Below are positions 55,644 through 63,949 of a DNA stretch of 64,000 nucleotides, piece after piece. Under the pieces are notes generated by a model. That model saw nothing but the letters and a program-made list of their open reading frames with translations, did not search any database and was not told where the DNA came from. The stretch is from positions 96,566-160,565 of the forward strand of contig NZ_JAAALA010000007.1 of NCBI RefSeq assembly GCF_009905535.1. Reading direction: 5' to 3'. A program made the position numbers and the translations under genes. Position 1 is the stretch's first letter. Each line of letters starts with the position of its first letter. This DNA is from Caulobacter sp. SLTY. GTDB taxonomy: Bacteria; Pseudomonadota; Alphaproteobacteria; Caulobacterales; Caulobacteraceae.

Positions 55644-55839
55644 GATCGACTCCGAGGACGCGGTGGAGCCAATCCGCCCCCCTTGGTCGCCACTCTGCCC
55701 TATAGTTTACGAAAGTTGAATGCCGCCGCCGCTGGATTCCCCCCACGCGGGTCAGCTTGACCATTCCGCCCGCCGTCTGCCGCGCAATCCGGCGAGCCAC
55801 CGGCTTCCCCGAAGCCCGGCAACCGCCTAAAGCCACGCC

Positions 55840-56814
55840 ATGCGGCCCGACCTAAACTCCCTCGCCGAACGCATCGTCGCCCGCGACCGTGCGGCCTTGG
55901 CCCGCGCCATCACCCTGGTCGAAAGCCGCCGCTCCGACCATCAGGCCGATGCCCGCGGCCTGCTGCAGACCCTGATGCCTCACACCGGCGGGGCTCAGCG
56001 GGTGGGAATCACGGGCGTACCCGGCGCCGGCAAGTCGACCACCATCGAGGCGCTGGGCGGCAACCTCACCGCCGCCGGCCACCGAGTCGCCGTCCTGGCC
56101 GTGGACCCCAGCTCCAGCCGCACCGGCGGTTCCATCCTCGGCGACAAGACGCGGATGGAGCGACTCGCCTCCGACCCCAACGCCTTCATCCGCCCCAGCC
56201 CCAGCGCCGGTGAGCTCGGCGGCGTCGCCGCCCGCACCCGTGAAGCCATCCTGCTGTGCGAGGCCGCCGGCTTCGATGTGGTCATCGTCGAGACGGTCGG
56301 GGTCGGACAGTCGGAGACGGTCGTCGCCGACATGGTCGACATCTTCCTGGCCATCCTGATCCCCGGGGGCGGGGACGAGCTGCAGGGTATCAAGAAGGGC
56401 CTCATCGAGATCGCCGACCTGATTCTGATCAACAAGGCCGACACCGACCCCGCCCGCGCCGAGCGCAGCGCCCGCGAATACCGAAACGCCCTCCACATCC
56501 TCACCCCGGCCCACCCCGACTGGACCCCGCCGGTGCTCACCGCTTCGGGCCTCAACAACGCCGGCCTCGACCAGCTCTGGGCCCAGGTCCAACGCCACAC
56601 CGAGGTGATGACCGCCAACGGCCAACGCGCCGCCCGCCGCGCCGGCCAGAACGGCCGCTGGATGTGGGCCATGGTCCGCGACCGCCTGCTGCGCTCCTTC
56701 CGCGAAGACCCGAACGTCGCCGCCCTGGTCCCCGATCTCGAACGCCAGGTCCTGGCAGGAGGGGTCCCCGCCTCCGCCGCTGCGGACCGGTTGTTGGCGG
56801 CGTTTGGGCGCTGA
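55840..56814 (+). CDS. meaB: Methylmalonyl-CoA mutase-associated GTPase MeaB
   Basis: A 324-residue G3E GTPase that assists assembly and protection of methylmalonyl-CoA mutase. The P-loop is ITGVPGAGKSTTIEALGG (about residues 57-74). Further motifs are VAVLAVDPSSSRTGGSILGDKTRMERLA, IVETVGVGQSETVVADMVDIFLAILIPGGGDELQGIKKGLIEIADLILINKAD (switch and NKxD). It is located about 3.5 kb from mutB and divergent from the DUF4112 pair, so it is outside the mutAB transcript. Confidence 0.97.
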   Translation: MRPDLNSLAERIVARDRAALARAITLVESRRSDHQADARGLLQTLMPHTGGAQRVGITGVPGAGKSTTIEALGGNLTAAGHRVAVLAVDPSSSRTGGSILGDKTRMERLASDPNAFIRPSPSAGELGGVAARTREAILLCEAAGFDVVIVETVGVGQSETVVADMVDIFLAILIPGGGDELQGIKKGLIEIADLILINKADTDPARAERSAREYRNALHILTPAHPDWTPPVLTASGLNNAGLDQLWAQVQRHTEVMTANGQRAARRAGQNGRWMWAMVRDRLLRSFREDPNVAALVPDLERQVLAGGVPASAAADRLLAAFGR

Positions 56815-56881
56815 ACCCCCTTTTCCGATCTCGCGCCCCAATCCGGTGGATGCTTCCTTGGCGCCCTGCAAGGAGGCTTGG

Positions 56882-57277
56882 ATGTCATCGCTGCTGACGC
56901 TCGTGCTGCTGCTGGTGGACCAGGCGCCCGCCGCCCCGATCAACTGGGACTATCGCCCGCCGGCCACCCCGCCCGCCGCCGCCCCGGCAAAGGCGGATGG
57001 CGAGGACGAAGACTGGGGAATCGAAGCCTTCCGGGCTGCAGCGCCCGCCAAGCCTGCGCAGGCCGAGGCCCGCGAGGCCGCCAACCGCGCCGCCATCGCT
57101 CGCGCCGAACAGGCCCGCCAGGACGCCGCCGGCGCCTGGCCGGAGCCTGCAGAGAAGACCATGACATGCCGAGAGACCCCGACGGGCCTCGTCTGCGGCA
57201 CGTCGGAGAAGGCGATGGACGAACAGGAGCGGCTCACCAAGGAGCGGCTCGACGCGCTGGAGAGGGATGACCCGTAA
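56882..57277 (+). CDS. Small Ala/Glu-rich protein with N-terminal export or anchor segment
   Basis: A 131-residue protein starting MSSLLTLVLLLVDQAPAAPI at ATG 56882 with a strong AAGGAGG. The N-terminal hydrophobic stretch is short, a weak signal or anchor. A proline-rich region follows (PPATPPAAAPA), then a Glu/Ala-rich helical section (AEAREAANRAAIARAEQARQDAA) and a CRETPTGLVCGTSEKAMDEQERLTKERL segment with two cysteines. No family recognised. It is probably envelope-associated. Confidence 0.65.
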   Translation: MSSLLTLVLLLVDQAPAAPINWDYRPPATPPAAAPAKADGEDEDWGIEAFRAAAPAKPAQAEAREAANRAAIARAEQARQDAAGAWPEPAEKTMTCRETPTGLVCGTSEKAMDEQERLTKERLDALERDDP

Positions 57278-57294
57278 GGCCCCAGCCCAGAGCC

Positions 57295-57867
57295 TTAGCC
57301 TTGGACCAACCGCTTGGCCTGCGCCACCCAGGCCTCCCGCGCCACCCGGCCCATCAGCTTCAGCTCCTTGTCGAGCGTGGCGATGTCCGCCTCCGTCAAG
57401 GCGGCGATCTGTTCGAACCGGGTGATGCCCTTGTCGGCCAGCATGGCGGCCATCTTCGGCCCGATGCCGGTCATCACGGTCAGGTCGTCAGCCGCCTTGG
57501 CAACCGCCACCGGCGCTTCGATCACGGTCTCGACAGCCGCCTCCACCGGCTCGGCCACGGCCTCGACAACCTCGACCGCCGCATCGGCCACGGCTTCCAC
57601 AGTCTCCGCCGCAAGCTCGACCGGCTCCAGCACCGCCTTCTCGGCGGCCGCCACGACCTCGGGCTCGGGCTTGGGCAGCACCTTCGGTTCCGGCAGCACG
57701 GCTTCCAGGTTTGTCGGCCGCATCCAGCGGGTGGCCCAAAACATCGCCGCGCCAACCATGGCCGCGCTGCCGATCATCAGCCAAAGAGGAGAGGCCAGGC
57801 CGACCGGCAGCCGCAGGGCGTTCTCGCTCGTCGCATCGAGTTCGGGGGTCTTCAGGGTGAGGGTCAT
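57295..57867 (-). CDS. Membrane-anchored protein with C-terminal helix-hairpin-helix
   Basis: A 190-residue protein starting MTLTLKTPELDATSENALRL at ATG 57867, with GGAG upstream. It has one membrane helix (LASPLWLMIGSAAMVGAAMFWAT, about residues 24-46), then a long Val/Ala/Glu-rich repetitive linker (VEAVADAAVEVVEAVAEPVEAA), and a C-terminal helix-hairpin-helix domain (LTVMTGIGPKMAAMLADKGITRFEQIAALTEADIATL). The linker may form an amphipathic coil. This HhH type is found in many membrane-linked alphaproteobacterial proteins and its partner is unknown. Confidence 0.78.
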   Translation of the reverse strand: MTLTLKTPELDATSENALRLPVGLASPLWLMIGSAAMVGAAMFWATRWMRPTNLEAVLPEPKVLPKPEPEVVAAAEKAVLEPVELAAETVEAVADAAVEVVEAVAEPVEAAVETVIEAPVAVAKAADDLTVMTGIGPKMAAMLADKGITRFEQIAALTEADIATLDKELKLMGRVAREAWVAQAKRLVQG

Positions 57868-57957
57868 CGCGCGCTCCGCCATCCACGGGCGGCCGGGGTC
57901 ATGCCGCCGTTGTGCGTTGCAGCATAACACAGCCAGGAATTTCGCAAATGCGAAATA

Positions 57958-58785
57958 TCAGCCGTTCAGCCGCCAGGCCTCACCCCTGCCCTGCCCTTCG
58001 CCCAGCCCCGCCACCCAGGCGCAAACCTCGCCCAGCGGCCCCTCCAGCCCGGCCGGCGCCCCGGCGATCACCAGGGCGCAGCCATTCATCTTCATCGGAT
58101 CGTTCAGCGGCCGCAGCCGGCACTCCGCCACCAGCGCGTCCGGCGCGATCGGCTCGATGTCCCGCAGGAAGGCGTCGAAGGTCTCCATATCCTTCAACGG
58201 CAGCCAGGCTGCCAGACACGCCCAGGGGTTACGCCGCTTCACCTCGCGCCAGGTCTCCACGATCCGCCGATAGTCGTCCGCCCGCTCGAACGGCGGATCG
58301 ATCAGAACGAACGCCGGCCCCTTGGCCCGCCCGGTCGCGGCCACCGCCGTCTCATAGCCGTCGGCCTGCCGCGCCTCCGCCTGCCGCCAGGGCGCGAGGG
58401 TCTGCTCCAGCAGCGCCAGATCATCGTCACGCAGTTCGCACGCCGTATAGAGGTCCTGCCGCCGCAGCCGCGCCGCGATCAAGCTCGGCGAACCCGGATA
58501 GAACCGCACGACGCCGTCCGGATTGCCCGCCCGCACCGCGGCCTTCAGCCCGTCGAACACCCCCGGCGCGCCATCATCCGCCATCAGCCGGAAGATCCCC
58601 TGCGCCGCCTCCCCCGTCCGCCGAGACAGCTCCCCCTCCAGGTCGTACCCCCCGGCCCCAGCATGGGTATCGACGATGTTCAGCGAGTGCTCCCCCGCCT
58701 GCAGCGCCTCCAGCAAAAGCAGCAGGCCCGCATGCTTCACAAGGTCGGCGAAATTCCCGGCGTGAAAGGCGTGGCGATAGTTCAA
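57958..58785 (-). CDS. rlmJ: 23S rRNA (adenine(2030)-N6)-methyltransferase
   Basis: A 275-residue enzyme modifying A2030 of 23S rRNA. The start is a TTG at 58785 (translated MNYRHAFHAGNFADLVKHAGL) because a GGAGG lies about six bases upstream and the family begins at this point. No ATG is close. NIVDTHAGAGGYDL is the SAM region and FVLIDPPFERADDYRRIVETW carries the catalytic DPPF. Length agrees with E. coli RlmJ (280). It is divergent from the topoisomerase gene. Confidence 0.95.
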   Translation of the reverse strand: MNYRHAFHAGNFADLVKHAGLLLLLEALQAGEHSLNIVDTHAGAGGYDLEGELSRRTGEAAQGIFRLMADDGAPGVFDGLKAAVRAGNPDGVVRFYPGSPSLIAARLRRQDLYTACELRDDDLALLEQTLAPWRQAEARQADGYETAVAATGRAKGPAFVLIDPPFERADDYRRIVETWREVKRRNPWACLAAWLPLKDMETFDAFLRDIEPIAPDALVAECRLRPLNDPMKMNGCALVIAGAPAGLEGPLGEVCAWVAGLGEGQGRGEAWRLNG

Positions 58786-58900
58786 CGGCGGCCTCCGGAA
58801 CAACGACGCCTCCCGCCACGTTGGCGTGATCACAGGAGGGGCGCGATGTCCGGTCATCTCAGAACGCGCGGCCCCGTCAACCGCCAAGGTGATCGCTGAC

Positions 58901-59908
58901 ATGCCGCTCGACACCGCCAACCTCCCGGAAGACCTGCCCGAAGGCCTCATCTACTGCAGCGACGAGGGCCCCGGCATCCGCCGCCGCAAGACCGCCAAGG
59001 GCTTCACCTACCTCGACGACCGCGGCGCCCCGGTCACCGCCGCGGCCACGATCGACCGCATCGAAAAGCTGGTCATCCCGCCCGCCTGGACCGACGTCTG
59101 GATCGCCCCCCGCCCCGGCTGCCACATCCAGGCCACCGGCCGCGACGTGAAGGGCCGCAAGCAGTACCGCTATCACGACGACTGGCGCGCCCACCGCGAC
59201 GAGGGCAAGTATGGCCGCGTCGCCGCCTTCGGCCGCGCCCTGCCCGCACTTCGAAAGCGCGTCGAAGCCGACCTGCGCAAGCGCGGTCTGCCCCGCGAAA
59301 AGGTGCTGGCCGCCGTGGTCAGCCTGCTGGAACAGACCCTGATCCGGGTCGGCAACGACGAATACGCCAAGACCAACAAAAGCTTCGGCCTGACCACCCT
59401 CCGCGACAAGCACGCCAAGCTCAGCGCCGCCGGCGGCCGCTTCGAGTTCGTCGGCAAGAGCGGCAAGACCCACAGTACCGCCTTCCACGACCGTCGCCTG
59501 GCGCGCATCGTCAAGGCCTGCCAGGACCTGCGCGGCCAGCGGCTGTTCCAGTACCAGGACGAAACCGGCGAGATTCGCCCGGTGATGTCGGGAGACGTCA
59601 ACGACTACCTCCGCGCCGCCACCGGCCAGGAGTTCACTGCCAAGGACTTCCGCACCTGGGCCGGCACCCTTGAAGCCGCCCGCATCCTCTGCGTCCAGGG
59701 CGACACCACCGCCACCAAGGCCACGGTGACCGCCTGTGTGAAGGACGTCGCCAAGCGGCTCGGCAACACCCCGGCGGTCTGCCGAAAAGCCTACATCCAC
59801 CCGGCCATCACCGAGGCCTTCGAGAAGCGCACGCTGGCGGTGAAACCCGGCAAGTCGGATCGGGCGTTCGAAACCGCGGTGATCCGTCTGCTGGAGAAGG
59901 TCGCCTAA
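58901..59908 (+). CDS. DNA topoisomerase IB (poxvirus-like)
   Basis: The 335-residue protein starts MPLDTANLPEDLPEGLIYCSDEGPGI at ATG 58901. The catalytic residues are in VSLLEQTLIRVGNDEYAKTNKSFGLTTLRDKH, HSTAFHDRRLARIVKACQDLRGQRLFQYQ and CRKAYIHPAITEAF, where the active-site tyrosine lies (near residue 298). Length and plan match bacterial topoisomerase IB rather than tyrosine recombinases. It relaxes supercoils by a transient 3'-phosphotyrosine link. It is divergent from rlmJ and may have its promoter in the gap at 58786-58900. Confidence 0.95.
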   Translation: MPLDTANLPEDLPEGLIYCSDEGPGIRRRKTAKGFTYLDDRGAPVTAAATIDRIEKLVIPPAWTDVWIAPRPGCHIQATGRDVKGRKQYRYHDDWRAHRDEGKYGRVAAFGRALPALRKRVEADLRKRGLPREKVLAAVVSLLEQTLIRVGNDEYAKTNKSFGLTTLRDKHAKLSAAGGRFEFVGKSGKTHSTAFHDRRLARIVKACQDLRGQRLFQYQDETGEIRPVMSGDVNDYLRAATGQEFTAKDFRTWAGTLEAARILCVQGDTTATKATVTACVKDVAKRLGNTPAVCRKAYIHPAITEAFEKRTLAVKPGKSDRAFETAVIRLLEKVA

Positions 59909-60015
59909 GTAGAAATCCGAGTGAAACCTGACGCCAAGTCACCCTTCCCTTCCCTGCAACCACCCCTAAACTGATCGCCAATCACTCAAGGACGTCCGGG
60001 GAGGGACGCATCACA

Positions 60016-61224
60016 ATGGCCGGTCGGAAACTGCGCTTCGGCGCCTTCATCGCCCCCTTTCACCCGCTGCGCGAGAACCCCACCCTCGCCCTCGAACGCG
60101 ACATCGAGCTGGTCCAGCACATGGATCGCCTGGGCTATGACGAGGCCTGGATCGGCGAGCACCACTCGGCCGGCTATGAGCTGATCGCGTCCCCGGAGCT
60201 GTTCATCGCTACCGTGGCCGAGCGCACCAAGCACATCCGTCTGGGCACCGGCGTCTCCTCCCTGCCCTACCACCACCCCCTGATGCTGGCTGACCGCATC
60301 AACCAGCTGGACCACATCACCCGCGGCCGGGTGATGCTGGGCTGCGGCCCGGGCGCCCTGCCGTCGGACGCCTTCATGATGGGCATCCCCGTCAGCGCCC
60401 AGCGCGACCGGATGGACGAGGCCCTCGACGTTATCGTGGCCCTGCTGCGCGGCGAGGAGGTCTCCAAGAAGACCGACTGGTTCGAGCTCAACGAAGCCCG
60501 CCTCCAGATGAACCCCTATAGCCGCCCCAGCGTCGAGATTTGCGCCGCCAGCCAGGTCTCGCCCACCGGGGCCAAGGCCTGCGGCCGCCACGGCATCGGC
60601 ATGCTCAGCATCGGCGCCACCCAGTCGGGCGGCTTCAACGCCCTGGCCTCCAACTGGGCCATCGCCGAGGAAAGCGCCGCCGACAACGGCAAGACCGTCG
60701 ACCGCAATAACTGGCGCCTGGTCGGACCGGTGCACATCGCCGCCACCCGCGAGGAGGCCCGCGCCCAGGTCCGCTTCGGGCTGGAAGACTGGCTCTACTA
60801 CTTCCGCGAGGTTGCCGCCCTGCCGCTGGCCCCGTCCGATGGATCGGACCCGGTCGACGCCCTGGTCAACTCCGGCATGGCCGTCATCGGCACGCCCGAC
60901 GACGCCATCGCCCAGATCGAGCGGCTTGAAAAACAGTCGGGCGGTTTCGGCGCCTTCCTGATGATGGATCACAACTGGGCCGAATGGGATAACAAGAAGA
61001 AGTCCTACGAACTCTTCGCCCGCTACGTCGCGCCAAAGTTCCAGGGCCTTAACGAGAACCGCGAAACCAGCCTGAAGTGGGCCGCGGAAAATCGGCCCCG
61101 CTTCATCGGCGAGGCCATGGCGGCCGTCGGCATGCGCGTCGCCCAGCACATCCAGGAAAAAGGCACGGACAACATCCGCCCCGAAATCCTCGCCGCAATG
61201 GGCATGGACAAGAAGCCGGAATAG
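60016..61224 (+). CDS. LLM-class flavin-dependent oxidoreductase
   Basis: A 402-residue bacterial luciferase-like monooxygenase starting MAGRKLRFGAFIAPFHPLREN, with GGGGAGGG upstream. The TIM-barrel blocks DRLGYDEAWIGEHHSAGYE, IRLGTGVSSLPYHHPLMLADRINQLDHITRGRVMLGCGPG, and TGAKACGRHGIGMLS are clear. It uses FMNH2 or F420H2-type cofactors; the substrate is unknown. Related alkanal and limonene monooxygenases share the pattern. It is monocistronic as seen, and a palindromic repeat follows. Confidence 0.92.
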   Translation: MAGRKLRFGAFIAPFHPLRENPTLALERDIELVQHMDRLGYDEAWIGEHHSAGYELIASPELFIATVAERTKHIRLGTGVSSLPYHHPLMLADRINQLDHITRGRVMLGCGPGALPSDAFMMGIPVSAQRDRMDEALDVIVALLRGEEVSKKTDWFELNEARLQMNPYSRPSVEICAASQVSPTGAKACGRHGIGMLSIGATQSGGFNALASNWAIAEESAADNGKTVDRNNWRLVGPVHIAATREEARAQVRFGLEDWLYYFREVAALPLAPSDGSDPVDALVNSGMAVIGTPDDAIAQIERLEKQSGGFGAFLMMDHNWAEWDNKKKSYELFARYVAPKFQGLNENRETSLKWAAENRPRFIGEAMAAVGMRVAQHIQEKGTDNIRPEILAAMGMDKKPE

Positions 61225-61230
61225 TCGCCT

Positions 61231-61379
61231 GGGGACCGGATCGCCGCCACGCGGCGTTCCTGTCCCCGGTCAGCGCCGGCGCTGGACCCATTCCTGCTCC
61301 AGCCGTCCGGATCGCGCCCGCTGAACCGTCGGCGCTGATCGGGGACAGGTAGCGCGCTGGCGCGCGCAACCGGTCCCCA
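61231..61379. repeat. Long imperfect palindrome (GGGGACCGG family)
   Basis: The outer arms are GGGGACCGG (61231-61239) and CCGGTCCCC (61371-61379). Inner arms of 20 bases (61259-61278 and 61330-61349) pair with one mismatch. The right end shares ATGGGGACCGGTTGCGCGCG in inverted orientation with the hairpin at 14432-14468, so it is the same repeat family. Confidence 0.7.
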
Positions 61380-61616
61380 TAATTTTTACCCGGACGAAAT
61401 TCCAAGGTCGTCCCACCGCCTCTCCGCCCCCCAAATCGACCCGTCGTTGGTGTAGGTTTTGCGGGCTCATCGTGGGCTACAATCCCAGCTCATCGACCTA
61501 CACCGCGGGCCACACCCCAGGCTACCGCCAGCACCTCTCGGCCCACACCCAAGGCACTGATTCTCCAAATCAATACCTCCCCAGCGGATCGATTTTCCCT
61601 CCCCCGCCCGATCAAC

Positions 61617-61634
61617 GGGCTATAATCGTAGCCC
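61617..61634 (+). promoter_or_regulatory. Candidate operator/promoter before HPP-CBS gene
   Basis: GGGCTA-TAATCG-TAGCCC is a perfect six-pair palindrome that contains TATAAT (61621-61626), 46 bases upstream of the ATG at 61681. No good -35 box is seen. GGGCTACAATC, a near copy of its left half plus loop, occurs at 61474. It may be a regulator site. Confidence 0.35.
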
Positions 61635-61680
61635 GCTTCGCCAAGCCTCCGAGCCGAGACGGCCGCCCCGGAACCCACTC

Positions 61681-62835
61681 ATGCCGTCCCTGTCCGCCTA
61701 TCTCCGCCGGTTCTGGCCCAACCCCGCGCCGCTCCCGCTGGCCGAGCGCCTCAAAGCCTTCCTCGGCGCGCTAATCGGCATCGCCCTGACCGGCCTGGTC
61801 ACCCACCTGGCGATCCCTGACGCCGGCGCCCTGCCCCTGCTGATCGCCCCGATGGGCGCCAGCGCGGTGCTCCTGTTCGCCGTCCCCGCCAGTCCGCTGG
61901 CCCAACCCTGGTCGATCCTCGGCGGCAACGTCATCTCGGGCCTGGCCGGCGTCACCTGCGTTATGCTGATCCCCGACCCCACTCTGGCCGCCGCCGCCGC
62001 GGTGGCCAGCGCCATAGTCCTGATGAGCCTGGCCCGGTGTCTCCATCCGCCCGGCGGGGCCGTGGCCCTGACCTGCGCCGTGGGCGGCCCGGTCGTCCAC
62101 GCCGCCGGATACGGCTTCGTGCTCGTCCCGGTCGCGCTCAACTCGCTGCTGCTGCTCGCCGTCGCCCTGATCTTCAACAACCTGGCGGGCCGCTCCTACC
62201 CCCACGTCGCCCATGCCCCGCCGCCGGCGCCGCACGGCACCGCCGATCCGCCGCCCGACGTGCGCGTCGGCTTCACCCTGGCCGACATCGACGAGGCCCT
62301 GCGCCGCTACGGCGAGTTGCTTGATGTCTCTCGCGAAGACCTCGACGCCCTGTTCCGCCAGGTCGAGGTCCAGGCCTACCGCCGCCTGCACGGCGAGATC
62401 CGCTGCGCCGACATCATGTCCCGCCACATCGTCAGCCTGGCGCCGGAAGACGATCAGGCCCAGGCCCGCGACCTCCTCGCCGGCCACGACTTCCGCTCCG
62501 CTCCGGTCCTCGACGAGGCCGGCCGCCTGCAAGGCCTGATCACCCGCGCCATCCTGCTCACCGGCGGCGAAGGCCCCGTCGGCGCGGTCATGGACATCGA
62601 CCCGCCCACAGCCGGCCCGGCAACGCCCATAGACGAACTCCTCCCCGTCCTCTCCCACGGCGAATGGCGCGAGGTGATGATCCTCGACGACACGCGCCGG
62701 GTCGTCGGCATGGTCACCCAGACCGACCTGCTGGCGGCCCTCTACCGGGCGCGGGTGGCGGAGGCGGTAGCCGTCACGCCATCGACGGATCGACCAGGAT
62801 TTTCACATGCGCCTCGGGATCGCCAAGGTCCTTGA
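61681..62835 (+). CDS. HPP family membrane protein with C-terminal CBS domains
   Basis: A 384-residue protein with an N-terminal HPP domain of four hydrophobic segments (AFLGALIGIALTGLVTHLAI, LPLLIAPMGASAVLLFAVPASPLAQPWSILGGNVISGLAGV, AAAAVASAIVLMSLARCLHPPGGAVAL, VALNSLLLLAVALIFNNLAGRSYP). These include the diagnostic CLHPPGGA and APMGASAVLLFA motifs. Two CBS motifs follow in the cytoplasm (IRCADIMSRHIVSLAPEDDQAQARDLLAGHDFRSAPVLDEAGRLQGLI, and the second around EVMILDDTRRVVGMVTQTDLLAAL), which bind adenosyl ligands. HPP proteins are proposed nitrite or anion transporters in plastids; the bacterial role is unknown. It overlaps the convergent dehydrogenase by 62 bases. Confidence 0.9.
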   Translation: MPSLSAYLRRFWPNPAPLPLAERLKAFLGALIGIALTGLVTHLAIPDAGALPLLIAPMGASAVLLFAVPASPLAQPWSILGGNVISGLAGVTCVMLIPDPTLAAAAAVASAIVLMSLARCLHPPGGAVALTCAVGGPVVHAAGYGFVLVPVALNSLLLLAVALIFNNLAGRSYPHVAHAPPPAPHGTADPPPDVRVGFTLADIDEALRRYGELLDVSREDLDALFRQVEVQAYRRLHGEIRCADIMSRHIVSLAPEDDQAQARDLLAGHDFRSAPVLDEAGRLQGLITRAILLTGGEGPVGAVMDIDPPTAGPATPIDELLPVLSHGEWREVMILDDTRRVVGMVTQTDLLAALYRARVAEAVAVTPSTDRPGFSHAPRDRQGP

Positions 62836-63850
62836 ACGCCTGCGCCACGCCGCTGAGTCCCACCTTGCCGGTGATCAGCGGGGCGACGTCCAGCCGGCCC
62901 TCGGCGATGTCGTGCAGGGTCGCCGCGAAGCTTTCCGGCGTGTAGCCGAGCACGAACTTCATATCGAGCTGCTTGTTGATGCACAGGGACGGCTCGATCT
63001 TGTCGGCCTCCATGCAGACCCCGGCCACCACGATCTGAGAACCCGGCGGGCATCCCTCGATGACGCTCTGCAGCACACCCGGCGAGCCGACGCACTCGAA
63101 CACCACCGACCGGCCCTTCAGCTGGCCGCTCATCCGCGCCATGGCGTGCTCCGCCAGGCTAGCCGGGACGCCAAAGTCCTTCCACTTCAGGTGGGGCGAG
63201 CCCTCCGCCGGGTCGACCACCACATCGGCGCCCAGCTTTTCCGCCAGCCGACGCCGGGCCGGCGAGAAGTCGGCGGCGATGATCGGCCCGTGCCCGCGCA
63301 GCTTCAGCGCCGCGATCACCGCCAGGCCGACCGGCCCGCAACCCAGCACCAGCGACGCGCTCCCCGGCTGCAGATCGGCCTGCAGCACCGCATGCGCGCC
63401 GACCGCCATCGGCTCGGTCAGGGCGGCCAGGTCAGGCTCCAGCCCATTGGGCACCTCCAGCAGCATGGCCTCGGTCAGGGCCATGTACTCGGCGAACCCG
63501 CCGGGGAAGGTGTTAGAGTATCCGACCGCCTCGAACCCGTTGGGCCCGAAGGTCATCGGGATGGAGACCACCCGCGTCCCCGGCTTGAACCGCCCGCCGC
63601 CCGACCCGTGCTCGATCACCTCGGCGCAGAACTCGTGGCCGAACACCATGTCGGCCTTGGGGTCCATGCTGTCCCGCCCGCCCGCCTTGCGGGTAAGCTC
63701 GACCATGTGGTCGAGGTAGTGCAGCGCATGCAGGTCCGACCCGCAGATGCCGCACAGCAAGGTCTTGACCAGCGTCTGTCCGGGCCCCGGCGTCGGCGTC
63801 CCGATCTCGTCGCAAACCAGCTGTCCCGAACGGCGAACCACGGCGCGCAT
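62774..63850 (-). CDS. Zinc-type medium-chain alcohol dehydrogenase
   Basis: The 358-residue protein starts MRAVVRRSGQLVCDEIGTPTPG at ATG 63850 with GGGAGA upstream. The catalytic zinc residues are seen in LLCGICGSDLHAL and FGHEFCAEV. The four-cysteine structural zinc loop of classical ADHs is absent, as in many threonine dehydrogenase-like enzymes. The NAD motif is SLVLGCGPVGLAVIAALKLRG. Substrate unknown. Its last 62 bases overlap the convergent HPP gene. Confidence 0.92.
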   Translation of the reverse strand: MRAVVRRSGQLVCDEIGTPTPGPGQTLVKTLLCGICGSDLHALHYLDHMVELTRKAGGRDSMDPKADMVFGHEFCAEVIEHGSGGGRFKPGTRVVSIPMTFGPNGFEAVGYSNTFPGGFAEYMALTEAMLLEVPNGLEPDLAALTEPMAVGAHAVLQADLQPGSASLVLGCGPVGLAVIAALKLRGHGPIIAADFSPARRRLAEKLGADVVVDPAEGSPHLKWKDFGVPASLAEHAMARMSGQLKGRSVVFECVGSPGVLQSVIEGCPPGSQIVVAGVCMEADKIEPSLCINKQLDMKFVLGYTPESFAATLHDIAEGRLDVAPLITGKVGLSGVAQAFKDLGDPEAHVKILVDPSMA

Positions 63851-63949
63851 GATGTCTCTCCCAAGGCCGTCTCGGCGGCTTGGCAAGCAGGTTATCGAAC
63901 GCAATCTCCGCGTGAAGGGGCGCCGTGGCGGAAGGGATTCGAGAAAATT

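Larger units (their letters stand above)
61225..61680. other. 456-base gap between LLM oxidoreductase and HPP gene
   Basis: There is no gene. It contains the palindromic repeat at 61231-61379, an inverted repeat GGTGTAGGT (61449-61457)/ACCTACACC (61496-61504), and a hairpin overlapping a TATAAT sequence at 61617-61634. The last two probably belong to the promoter or leader of the HPP gene. Confidence 0.55.

Noticed and set aside
59986..61149. A 387-codon minus-strand frame under the LLM oxidoreductase
   Set aside because: Same reason: antisense of a conserved enzyme with no recognisable domain.
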